Source of the DNA: Streblospio benedicti
Taxonomy: Eukaryota > Annelida > Polychaeta > Spionida > Spionidae
DNA length: 64,000 nucleotides
Direction of reading: 5' to 3'
Assembly (NCBI GenBank): GCA_019095985.1
Contig: CM032660.1
Coordinates: forward strand, 38,107,845-38,171,844
Both the position numbers and the translations under genes were made by a program. Shown here in pieces: positions 12,281-25,200 of the stretch (its first letter is position 1; every line of letters starts with the position of its first letter). The notes under the pieces are model-generated. The model saw only the letters and a list, made by a program, of their open reading frames with translations, searched no databases and was not told the DNA's origin.

Positions 12281-12443
12281 TTAGTAGAACCTCCAATTAA
12301 GACCACCTCTATAATAAGACCACCTTTCTTGGTCCCAATCCTTCAAAATGATTCCTATGGGAACCTCCATATATAGACCACTTATCCATTGAAACCACTT
12401 TCAGTCGGTCCTACAAGTGGTCGTAATAGAGAGGTTCTATTAA
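12281..12443. mobile_element. MITE, AGTAGAACCTCC family, copy 1
   Basis: A short element with ends TAGTAGAACCTCC and GAGAGGTTCTATTA that are inverted copies of each other, and internal AAGACCACC and AAGTGGTC blocks. A second copy lies at 39911-40093 inside an NCoR intron. TA dinucleotides flank the termini. No coding capacity. Confidence 0.65.
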
Positions 12444-14483
12444 ACAGGCTACATGATTGGTGCCTACAACAAATGCAATCAAATATCTTACAAAAATTAA
12501 ACTAGTGTTCATTCATAAACTAAAATACCGAATACCCTGTAGCTTGTAGTATCTAGTGTAGGGTGAATGATCATGAAATTTGATAGTATGAATTTTGTTC
12601 TAACTTTAATATATATGGCACAATCTCCATTAAAAGTTCATTTTCATCGTGGAATGACCATAAACAATATGCATTAAGCAGTAGATTGCATTTCATAGTT
12701 CTTATGCAACTTTTAAAAATCAACCACACATCTGGTTTCAATCAAAAACTCATTAGCAAGACTGGATCTTCAGCAGATAGAATTGCATTAGAGGTTAAAG
12801 TTATAATTTCTTTATTGATAGGTGTAGAAGCTTCAAAAAAAGATCATTTTGTTTGTTCTGCAAAAAAACACATGTAATATAGAGACCTAACATGAACTAA
12901 TCAACAAGTGTGTATGAAAAGTTGAATTTCAGATTAGAGGTGAATTGTCACACCCTGGGTATCGGTTGGCTTTGACAATAAAGATTAAAACAGCACGTGC
13001 ACAGGTCCACAGCCTGGAGCACGCATACATCTCAAAATGACAGCTCCTACTTTCTGGGGAAAAATTTCGGGTTGTGTGCTAGACTGTAAAGACATTCACT
13101 TGTTTGCTGGCATCACTGGTGGATCTCTTTGCACTTTGCTCTGAATACTCAATGACTCCATGTTCTACCTATTTGGTTTTGTTATTTTATTAATTCTTGA
13201 TATTCACCTTCATGGTCATTCATAGAGCTTTAGAAAATATAACATTTAAATCTATTTATTTACTGGTGCAAGCTTAGCCAAACAAAAACTACAGGTGTAC
13301 ATCGTTTTTTGTATATATTGTTACAAATGACAATAAAACATTTGTTTCCAATATTCGTAATGCCATTGTACATTTGAAATGAAAATAGTTATCATGATCA
13401 TAATAGAAATAAGAATTCACAAAAATTATGAAAATAATCTAAAGAATAGAGCTGAAGCTGTTTCATTCACATGGTTAATGATTGAAAGAAGGAAGGAAAA
13501 ATGAAATAAAGCCAAAGCCATACCATACATGACAAGGCCATATAGTAGCAGTAGCAGTAGCTGCACTGGCAGTAGCTGTCCTAGTGTTATTGAGCTGCCA
13601 GCTACTCAGACTCATCGCCCATTTCTGCCTCATATGGTCAGAAGCTGATCAGCAAGAAAGGCACTGACCAAAGCCTACTGCGATGACATTCTATGATACT
13701 ACTTATTGAGTGATTGTGATATATTGATTGCACTGTTCTTCAAATTGTTACTATAACCCCTTGGACTGTATTGATGTTCATATAAGGTGTGTTGCATGCA
13801 TGTAGCATGTGACAGAGTAATTTATTAGTCGAGGCACTTGCTGTGCAGGTTGATAGCACAGTAGTTAGACCAGTGAGCAACTTTGCACAGTGAGGTGAGC
13901 TGTCAGTTCAGCCTAAAGTGATTTTAAGGATATATTTGTAATCTTAATAAAAACTGTCTAGTGTTGCTTCTTGCCTTGTTTGGAATAATGATTCAAATCT
14001 TTATTTCATGATTGGTCATGTTTTTATGGTGAGAATTATATATTAAAGCCAATGGATGATTTATTTATGGATAAAGGAATAAGTGTGCTAAAATAGAAGA
14101 TAAATTGTATAGCAAGAAGAATGCTCAGCAAAGTATGTCACATATTATGATGCAAAATAATATATTATCATATTGTTGTGCTCAATCTAATGAGATAAAA
14201 TGATTCTTGTGGTCCATGACTTTGAAGTAACAAACAGGAAATTGTGGATTATGCAGTGTCTTTTAATAGAACATAAATTATGACAGTGATGCATAATTGA
14301 AGAAGCACAATATTTATGCTCAGTTTGGTAAAAAAAAATCAATGTTAGTGCAAAAAAAATCTATGGTATAAAGTCCTAATGATCTTCTACACATGTGGAC
14401 TTGCAGGCACAATATTATGGAGAGTACATAATTTTGTGCGTCAAATTGTTACCTACTCAAACACTTGAACTGTAACAAGCACT
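12444..14483. other. 5' flank of the corepressor gene
   Basis: No coding exon recognised. One or more untranslated first exons of the corepressor gene may be present, but they cannot be placed from sequence alone. The start exon has an in-frame stop (TGA at 14466-14468) upstream of its ATG. Confidence 0.4.
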
Positions 14484-17400
14484 ATGTCTTATAAGCATAT
14501 GTACGCTCGTCAGATGGCATCAGGGAATGCACAGCCAAGCCCTGCTGCTAATGCCATCCCTATACATAAGCGTCACCTCTATCATATGAATGGCTCTGCC
14601 ATGTACTGCAGGTAAAAACATACAAACAATACAAAGCATTTTGTGACTTGGATTTCTTTTTTTCTCGTCCCTTTATGTAATATCATTTTCCCTTGATGAT
14701 TTTGGTATGATGTTTGTGCTTTGTATTATGTCTTAATTTCATCTAAGTGTTATATTTTTAAAGCATATGTTACAGTATCTTTTAGAACATTATATTTTGT
14801 AGGGATGCTAGTCATGTTACCATAGGTTAATACTATGATACACTAGCAATAGTCCCGTAAAATTCACTGGCATAGGTGATACTTTGCAAAATTTGCTTTG
14901 ATTGGACATTGAACACTAATTACACAATTTGGTTGTTTTTATAACATGTCTGCAAAAGAAATTTAAAAGACTCTGCTGAGGTCATTGCCTCACCTTGTCT
15001 TACATTTTTGACCTATTATTTCAAACATCAAATGTGCCCTAAGATTTTTGAATGGCCAGGGTTGCAGTGAAATATAATTGTATGTATAGTCGAATTGTGC
15101 GATTACCTTAACGTTGCGATGGTCGTATACAGTACTACCTATAAACCATCAATATCTGTGAATACTGTTGTACGAATATTGGGGGATCGCTTGTGAACAC
15201 CTGTCAATCCTATCTGGCTATTGAATTAGCAATGTCTTTGCTATCAAAATAATAATATAATATACCCTTCTTAATGATTGATCAAACTGTATTTGCGCAC
15301 TCTGTCATAGATAAATCCCTTGGAACACTTTACTACTCACATTCATTGCAAATGACAACGTCCATTTATACCCAAGTCGATAACTTCCAATATATCTATG
15401 TAAAGTCCATTTATAGTTAATTTGAAAGTTATGATTTTGTATATTGTTGTTGTTTAACCTAATTGACTTGTAATACTGTAAAAATGTATAAGTAAAATTA
15501 TGATTTCATTCAGATGTTAACAGCTTTCAACTCTTTTGCTTTCTTTTCATAGCTTTTAATTAATACTCACTCACAAATCTCACGTTATCGACCCAGTGAG
15601 TTGAGAAAGGGTAAACGTAATGACATGGATGCCAATGACCTGGTGTAGATGTAAAGCAATTAGATAATGCTATATAGAAGTCATATGATTATTCAGGGTG
15701 TCCTAATTTTTTGTTCAAAGTAATAGTAATTGTTTCTTATTTTTGTCCATGTTATATTGCCTTTGATAAAAACACTTCAAGGTTATGCTCAGTGGCCAAA
15801 TAAATATGCTTGTATAGAAGCAATGTGATGTGGTCTGTGTATTCTGAAAGTGTCTTTCATTTAAACAGTGTATTAAATTATGTAGAGCAATTTGAATACT
15901 GCACAATAAGAGGCCGGTTTAAAGTCAATAAACACATGAATGCAAGGAATGTAAACCGAATGATTTTCGTCAGACGTATCTTGGATGGTGCACGTAAGAA
16001 GTCGCCTATCTCTCCCATGTTAATTGTAACGTCTGCCCTTCGAAATCCATGGTACGTCTGACGAAAATCATTCGATTAAGCAACATCACGTGACCTTGGG
16101 TTTTAGTTAGCAAGAAGCTATGGTGTTTTTAAAGGTGTAATAAATATTAAACGTGGAAAATATACATATTAATTTCCTTACACTAGCAATGGAAAAGGCA
16201 TTATTCATTGATACTGGACTTAACAGAACAAATATTATTTTGGCTGAGCATTATCTTTAAAAGGTAACATACATGTACTTGGAGTTGCATGGTTTAATTT
16301 TAGTAAAAGTCTTATTTTGCTTTGGGAGAGGTCTGAAATAGGTATTAATGTCTTATTTTGGTCCCTAAAGAACTGTAGACACCCTGAATGACTGCTGGCA
16401 CATTTACAGTTATGCTGCTATGTTGCAGAGCACCACCAGGCCCTGGTGGAGGTTCTGGCAGCCACATAGATGTGTCATCGCCGTACAAGCGTGGCCATCC
16501 AGGAGCTGCCTCACAACCCGGGGCAACCGCACAGCAACCACACCCCTCAGCAGCTGGCTTCCCTGTTGCAGCCAGTGCGGCTTATGCTTCTGCCGACGCG
16601 CATAGGTGAGTGAGAGTGGTAATTGTTGTCCAGGCACTGAGTGTCTTCTTCAATTTAATGTTAACATTTCCACCTACTCATTTCTTGTACAAGAAGACAG
16701 TGTCTTTAGTCTTCTGTCTTTTCTGATTTTCATGCCACTGAAAGTAAATATATTTAATGCAGAACGTACAAAATACTAAGGTAGTTAATTTAAGATTTCA
16801 GTTCATAGGTATTCTCTTTACATATTCATCGTTAATTCTGCTATGACAAGTAAGCACAAAATTTTATCAAATTTTTTCAGATTACATCACTTGAATACAT
16901 TGAATACATGTTACATGATACATGATGTAGGTGTTTCTAAAAACATTTCAGCTGTTAATGCGAGCTATATGAATGCTTATCAGAATGTTTATGGATGCAT
17001 TTTTAATGGCATTTTTTAAAATATGTTTACTAACTCTTCAGATTTGCCACAATGCAGCTTGCTGCGGCTCAGTATGACCCTGCTGCCTTGTACAGAACAC
17101 AGCAGCATTACCAGGTGAGCATAGGAAACAAATACGATGCTCCGTTTCAATGCTTTTAGCATGGTATTGCCACAATGCTTGTTATATGTTATGATCTTTT
17201 TTTATAAGGTTTCTTCAAATTACATTTTTGGGAACTGGTGATAAAGTGTAAATAGTCAAAACTCTTGTGATGTTCATGAACGGCAAGACGCTTAGATGAA
17301 ATAATATTTGTAACATTATGTCTTAAACACGCAGCACAAAGAAAATGAAAATAAAAACAAATGACCCCTTTTTTACTGCACGCATAGATGATTTTCTCTT

Positions 17401-19281
17401 TCAACAATTTTCAACATCTTTTAAATCCTTGTTTTTTCTTGTTCCAAATTTCCTCTCCGTCTCACCTATGTTCACCTGTTTTCATATCTTGCAAGGGATC
17501 TTGTACACAAGCTACCACTTATCTAGTCTCTTCTAAAAAATAATTATTTATAATCAGCAGCAAGCACAACAACAAGCGCAACAGCAACAACAAGCACAGC
17601 AACAAAGAGATAGAGAATTTGGAGATCAGCGATACAGGGAGCTCGTAGACCAAGCCACACCCAGACGGAGACCCACTATGCTAGGTCCTGACTATATTCA
17701 AGCAATGCAAGCAGGAGAAGGGTATGTAATTTGTTTTAACTTGTCATGGTCAGTCTATGCCAAATCCATCGGTCCGTCAGTCCTGACCGATTATTTTGAC
17801 TCATGTCCGACAATTACTTCAAGATAGTCGGTCCTGATGACCGGGACGCTTTCTAGACATTCACAAAATACAAAAAAATCATCTTTTTAAAATCATAATT
17901 GTTGCTTTGATAGCGAGCGGCATGTTGTTCAAATCATACACATCATGTGATCATCTGTTCGGAGTACAAACCAGTATCGAGTTAATGAACGTTGTACAGA
18001 ATATCAAAAATGTTGATATCGATTTAGTACAAATGTATTACACTGCTGCATAGAAATATCACTACTTATGTTTTCAACAATGTACTAGTACGTAAGTATG
18101 TAACATATTCTTGGAAATCGTGTCAACATTTAAAGGGAATCAGTGACGAAAATTGACAGCAGACGTGTTTCCCGGGACGTGTTTACATATCGCGGTTTGA
18201 GACAGCAAAATTTGTTCCATTATACGGGCACGGCAGTGCCAGTCCTATGGGTTGGAAATTACCCGGAAATCTCTTGACTTTAGAACTGGATTAACCTTAT
18301 CATTTCAATGGTGCCACGCCCACTGATTTTCAAGATGAGGATATGAATGACCAAATGATTAAAAAGATTTCCAATGAGTGTGCATGACTATAATTCATAC
18401 CCTTCATCTGAATAAAGAATATATGCACAAGATTTGTTTGTCTGTTTTTAAAGTGTATAGAAGTCTACAGAAAAAGACAAATTGAAGGGTATTTTTTTCT
18501 GAAAAGTCATTTATTGATTCATTTTGCAGTAGGCGCTAGCGCTATCCGGCTATATTGTTCATCGACGACAAAATGTTCGGACTGACCGAAAATCATTAGG
18601 ACTGACAGTTTTTCAGGACCTGTCAGACCTGATGACTGACACAAAATTTTCACATTTGGCATAGACTGCATGGTACTAGGAGTCTCAAGAATAGCAAATT
18701 TTGAAACTGGTTATATTGACGTGAACTCAACTCACATTCAGGTACCCACTATAAACAATTTTAACCTTACAACCTAATCATACAGGTTTAAGAAGGGCAT
18801 ACACGTGCAGCTTGGTAACAAGCACCAAGCAATGAAATGATAATGATGTTGACCTTGCTGATTCCAATTTGTTTTTGTGAAAATGTTTTTTTTTATGTCT
18901 AACAATCAAACATCATAGAAATATCAATGCAGTGTATTTATCATAAAAATCAAAGCCATACAATTACATGGTTGCTTCAATATGAAATTTTTGAAACCAC
19001 ATTGCAAATATACTTCATGATTGGATTATGTTGCCTTACTACTTAGATTTACTCATTGATACATTTCACTTTTTGTGTGTAGATATGACCGTGGTGATCA
19101 TCGTGGGCCACCCATTATGCCGTCCTCCCAGCATCTGCCTCACATCTCCCCCAATGCTGCTGCACCACCCTCAGAAATGGGTCCTCATGCATACAAACGC
19201 ATGCGTATGTCTTCTGACCACAGGCCAGAGCTGACACAGCCATTGCGAATAGACACACATGCTGTTGAAGAAAGTAAAAAA
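14484..19281 (+). CDS. NCOR1: NCoR exons 1-5: N-terminal region, residues 1-247
   Basis: The start ATG at 14484 has A at -3 and an in-frame stop 15 nt upstream; the N terminus reads [20 protein letters not shown]. Exon 4 carries a short CAG/CAA tract followed by [20 protein letters not shown]. This corresponds to the conserved RRRPSLL segment that follows the Gln run in human NCOR1. Exon 5 contains [15 protein letters not shown], corresponding to the human SKRPRLEQVSDSHFQ segment. Exon 4 has a tandem CAGCAG acceptor (17555-17560), so one Gln codon may be optional. Intron 4 contains a 918-bp DNA-transposon-like element. Confidence 0.9.
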
Positions 19282-22200
19282 GTAAGGAAAAATCATGTTT
19301 GTGTGAAAGTACAGAATCATTTTATGTGTACTTATTTATTCTTCATTTTTTGTGTCTAGCTTCTGCTGAATGGTAAAATGTTATAATCACCCTTATAACA
19401 ATTGCTGCATACTAAGGTCTTTTAATTTTAATAGGAACCAGTATACAACCCTCAAGTGGAAGCTATTTCTCCAACATTACCTACAGAAGATGCACAACAA
19501 GAATTAGCAATGAAGTCCTCTAAGGAAGAGCTGCTACAGCATATCAACAAAGTAGACAGAGAAATAGCAAAATTGGAGTCACATATCCATAAACTGAAAA
19601 AGAAACAGGTACCATATATTATGTGCCTCTTTGTATAAGTAGCTAATTAAAAAGTACTTTTCATTAATTTCATTAAAACAAATGAATATGTTTACTATGG
19701 TAATCATATTCAGTCTATATAAGTACTGTAATTGCAGTAATCAAAATATGTGATACTGTAGAATGGTGAATAAATGCCCTTAATTGAATTAATGCACCTG
19801 CTCAGCATATGATAGTTCATGGACACCAGCTAGTCACGGTGGATACCTTTTGTTATCTCGGTGATACTATCAGCGCAGCAGGAGCATGCAGTGTCTGCAA
19901 TTCATCCAGGTGTAGGAGTGCTTGGGTGAAATTCAGGCAGCTACTTCCCATCCTCACAAACAGGGCCCTTTGTCTCCAGACACGTGGACCCATTTATGCA
20001 GATTTGGGTCAATTATAATTTTGAAGTTCAATTACAGCAGACAATCCAACACCCTTGTAAGGTCCAACGGACATTAAACACATAGATGAATGAGGATGAT
20101 GAAAAAAATCAGCCATTATACCATCTCTCCATGTGCACCCTTAGGAATAGTTTAGTATCCAAAAACTTGATCCAGGCTATTAAACAACATTTTGCATTGC
20201 TCAACTTCTTATAATTTTATAAGCAATTCTATATAAATTACTTATGGTTTGTTATAAGGATTGCTGTATATCCTTTGAATTTATAGCAACAACTAGAAGA
20301 TGAGGCTAAGAAACCTCCAGAAGAGCGCCCGATCACACCTGAAAATCAAAATGACACCAAGCATCAGAGCATTGCACAAATTATATATGCTGAAAATAGG
20401 GTATTTACTCTTAGTCTAATCTATCTTTTTTCTTATCTGTATCTTATCTCTATCTGTTCCATAGTTTGCTTAAAAATGATAATGAAAAAATAAGATAATT
20501 CTGTTAATAGACTAACAGCAAGATCATGGAGTAATGTTTTCTGTAATAACTTTAAAAAAAGGTGCATAATGAAACTTACATGAAAATGGCATTTTTTCAG
20601 TCTTTGCCAGACGCAGAGTCAGACATTTTGAATATAGCTTTCTTGGGGATTAGGTCCCATGTATATAAGAACAGTAATATTTTAATTTGTGTACACACGG
20701 TTAGTCACTCAAGTGATACAGTATTGTTTATGCAAATATAAAAATATGAGCAAACTTTGCTGTTCTAATCATAAAACATCAGAAAATAGTCACGAAACAA
20801 TTCACCGACATTATATTCACTAATTTAAGTGTTTGTTTTTTAGATATTTTTTTATTCATATTTTCAGAAAAAAGCTGATGCATCCCATGCTATTTTGGAT
20901 AAACTTGGTGTAAAATTAGGCAATATGGTAACTATCTTTTCTCGAGTTTCTGTGTATTGAAGATTGCTCATTTACCTTAAAAGGATAAACTTTATTTCTT
21001 GGTTATAGCATATTAATCTGACAAATGTCTTCATAAATCTTGTTTTATCTATTTCAGAATGGTACTTCTGGGTTCCACGTACCACTTCAGGTAGGTCTCA
21101 CTTCTCTAACAGTTGGCATATTTGTTAAGAATGAAATGACATACTGGTGTTGAATGGTTTGAATTTAAAAATGTGAGCAATATTCAGATTTTTAGTACAT
21201 GCCCGTCAAAGAATCCTTGTGTATGTATTGAACTTGTATTTCATCCTATATGGGTACATGTAGTTTGGTTTGTGATTACTAACAATTTGCAACTGATGCT
21301 CAATCCGAACATTATTACCCGTTGATGTTCGATGACAAACAGCTTTTTTTTTTGGTGTTAATTCTTCACCAATTTTTTTCATCATCAACTGTAAGTTAAT
21401 TGCATATATTTTGTTGATGCTGGACATAATACACTTCTTTTTTTCTCCCCTTTAGTTTATTACTGCTTTGTAAATGAGATTCTACCTAAAATGTATCTTT
21501 TGATGTGTTTAGTTTTCCAAAATTTTTATTTTTGATTGTCATGCAAATAAGAATTGTGGTTGACGTTTTGTAAGATCTATTGTAAAAGTTTGCTCACACT
21601 GGAAGTAAGAAATGCGATCAACTAAATCTATTAAACTTGGGAGACGTAGATAATCTAACTAATAGCCTTAATGCTGGGTTGGCTGAAGTGTTTATATTTT
21701 CACATTATATATGTAATAATTAATTTCGCCAAATAATATTTCATTCATAAGTATTATTTTGAATGTAATATGTATGAAGGTTGATTTTGAGTATTAGTAG
21801 TATTACTAGTCAAATAGGAGACAGTGTGTAGTATGTATTACATTTTTCACTTGTCCTGCTGCACTTTTTTAAAGAAAGAAATACGGTCTGTAAATAAAAA
21901 GAAAATTTGTGGAACCTTAACACTTAGAACGTATCTATTTTAAGTGTTGGTAAAATCAGATTTTGGGATAATAGTATGGGCATATCTGTCTTATTTGAAT
22001 GTATTGGAAGCTTTAGAATCAAACGGAAAAAGTAAAATGAACATCATACTCGAATATAAAAAGAATTGTTTACTACTAAAAAGAGTAAACATTCTCTTCA
22101 TTTGCAATCAGAAGTGGACACAACTTATGTAATAAGTCACATCAGCTCCAGCAGGGCAAGCGTTACCATGGCAGCTGCTGTGTGTGTTTCAGAGCCCCCC

Positions 22201-25200
22201 TTCCGATCAGCCAGCAACCGTTGTCAATGGCAATGGGCAAGCTGGTGTTGGAGAAGGTGGTGGCTACGGACACCACAAAACTGCCACGGCACAGGTACAT
22301 CAGCCACATTTCTTGACTGAAATCAGCAGTAGTAGAATGAGGTAGCATTTTCAAAATTTAGAGGAATTCTGTACACCAAAATTTTGCCATTTTCAAAATT
22401 GAAGATCTTTTTCTGTTCTGAAGTGCCATTAGATATCCGCAACAAGTTTGTTTGTAATTAATCACTTATTCTACTACTGTATATAATAAACCTGTGAGGC
22501 TGTTAAGACGTTATTTTCCACTAATTTATGCTAATTTTTTTTTTTATCTAGGAAGATTTTCACCTGACAATTGCTGCATTTGAAATAAAAAAATGTCTCG
22601 TTTATTTGTCTGTTGTTTTATTAAATTCATATTTATTCCATACTATATTTTTCACCCTTTTTTTACAACATTTATTTAGATTTCTGTTTTTGCCTGTTTG
22701 TTTTGTAAAGTTTTATCAGTTATTTTGATAAACAAACTCTTTTTGTTTTTTTCTGTTGTATTTGCTTCACAACATCAATAGAGACTAGTATTGAAAGTTT
22801 TAAAGTATTTTACTAATATTTAAAAGATCTTTTTTATTTTGTGTATTCATTGATACTCTGTTAATTATATAAACTTATTTAAGCCTTTATTTAGATGAGT
22901 TTGAATGCTACTGGAACTGCAGTCTGTACTTTTTATTCCCTTTATAATTTCTACCCTCTGCTTGATAGAATATTGATTTGAATGTATTTGGCATTCAAAA
23001 TTTTGCCACATTAATTTAGTCAATTTATTCACATCAATACTTAAATCTTTTACTGTTTCCAGATCTCATTGAGGGCCATAACGTTTTTTATCATGTCTAT
23101 CTTCTATTTTTGTTGTTTAAAAAATTTGTTATAAGTATTTGCCTTCATTTTTAGCCCCTCTATAACCAGCCGTCTGACAATGCAGTATATCATGAGAATA
23201 AAAGAAGGTAATGGAAATCTTTGTCATATTCATGTTGTCAAATTGGTAGCAACGAATCTTTTAATTTTTTTCATCGAAGGCAAGTTATAGGTCCAGTTTT
23301 GAAAAGCTCATTAATAAACATTTACTACGATCTCAACTGAATTATATGTCTTATGTTGGATTTTTATTTTATCTTTAGACACTTAGCATTTAAGAAGCGC
23401 CTCCTGTTACATTTAAAGAAAAAACATCATGCCAAAAAGAAACGGGTATGTATCAATTAAATTTTGTTTATTTTGAATTGTGTGAGAATGATTTTAATGA
23501 AGTTTTTGATCATATTTTATTAATTTATTTTTATAAAATAATGCCTTTTGCACTCGGTATGTAGTTAATTCAAATACTGTCATGAAGTTTTACATATATT
23601 CAAATCAGGAGAAATACTTGGCTGACCGGTATGATCAACTCATGCAGTCATGGATGAGAAAAGTTGAACGTATTGAATCACGGCGCCGTGTAAAAGACCA
23701 GAAGACAAGAGAATATTTTGAGAAAGTATTTCCTGAATTAAAGAAACAACGTGAAGATAAAGAAAGATTCCAAAGGTCAGCATTTTTCATGATTCATATC
23801 AACCACCAATCACAATATATAGAAATAGTATTTATTCAGTTCGTAATACTGAAGATTTTTCTTAGCCAGAAAAAGCTTCAAATTACATTTAATAAAACAT
23901 GACCGAACTATGTATGCTAAATTTAAGATTGGTAGTTTGTGTGCTTTTACAATCGGTCCCACCCTCGATAGAGGACTACTTCAGCCCCGACCAAATAAAT
24001 CAGCGTGGTGATAATTTTTATAAATATGAAGGATTTTACTGTGTTAATGTTCAAATTTGTGCATGTTAGTAGGCGCGTAGGTGGCGTGGCACGATCTGAG
24101 GCAGAACTTGAGCAGATAATGGATGGACTTCATGAACAGGTCTGTTGTATATTGCACTTATTCCTCATAATGGGAAGATTTAGGTTACATACAACATCGT
24201 GTTTTTAACCCATTCGTATCGGGATGTCCCTTGAGGGACAATTTTGCGTCCGATTTTGCACAGAAAAGTCCCTCGGATTATCGCCGTTTTTCACATATAA
24301 ACAGTGGGGTCATGCTCCCGGGTTTTAGACTAGTGACAACAACATCGCCTTACCTTGACATTTCGATGTAAATTTTGTGGAAGTGAAGCAGGGTTTTGAT
24401 AATATTAATGCATCATTTGTAAGAATATATATCTGTGCAAGAAACACGTGATTTACACTGCGAAATTCAAGCTCAAAATACTCTAATTTAGACGAAAATT
24501 ACCCCAACATGTCGTATATCATCTTAAAGGGGAAACCCCGTTCTCTTCAGTTCAGACTGAGGCGATTATTGTTTTCAATCACGTCACTAGGAAATACCTA
24601 CTTAATATTCCTGCTTCCAAATAAGGATATTAATACTCAGCCTCGAGCACATCCTGCGTTGTCACCATAAACTCGCATTTTCTCTGCTTTGATAACGGCT
24701 AATGGAGCAGCTACTCTTGATCGCATCGCACTACGATTGGTGTAGAGATATGACGGCGTGTGATAAAGGCTAATTTTCCTATTGAAAATGGCGCAGTAGT
24801 TAAATTGCTTGAAGGTAAGATAATTTTTGAAACGAATGAATTATCACCGTCACAGTAACATACCCATCACAAATTCACGTGTCGGATCAATTATAAACCG
24901 ATTATGAAGTCATGGACGAAAGGATATTTCTCAAATCACACGTATTGTTTTATAATTCATCATTCTAAAGTGTATCTCGAACCTGTCATTTTTAATCGAG
25001 GCCAGCAACAGCCTCACGTTTGGAAGATATTCTAGACAAATATATCCATATTCCTATTACTGGGTCGTAAAAATAAGAAACTCTATGCGATTCTGAATAC
25101 ACATGTACAATTTATGTAAAAAAATAAGCATATATGGAGACCCCAGATAAGTTATTGTCTTGGAAGTAAAGCTGTCAAATGGCACTGTTCGCTAATGCAG

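Noticed and set aside
13868-13925. tRNA-derived SINE head (TAGCACAGTAGTTAGACC followed by AGTTCAGCC)
   Set aside because: Box-like sequences are only approximate and no tail or second copy was found in the window.
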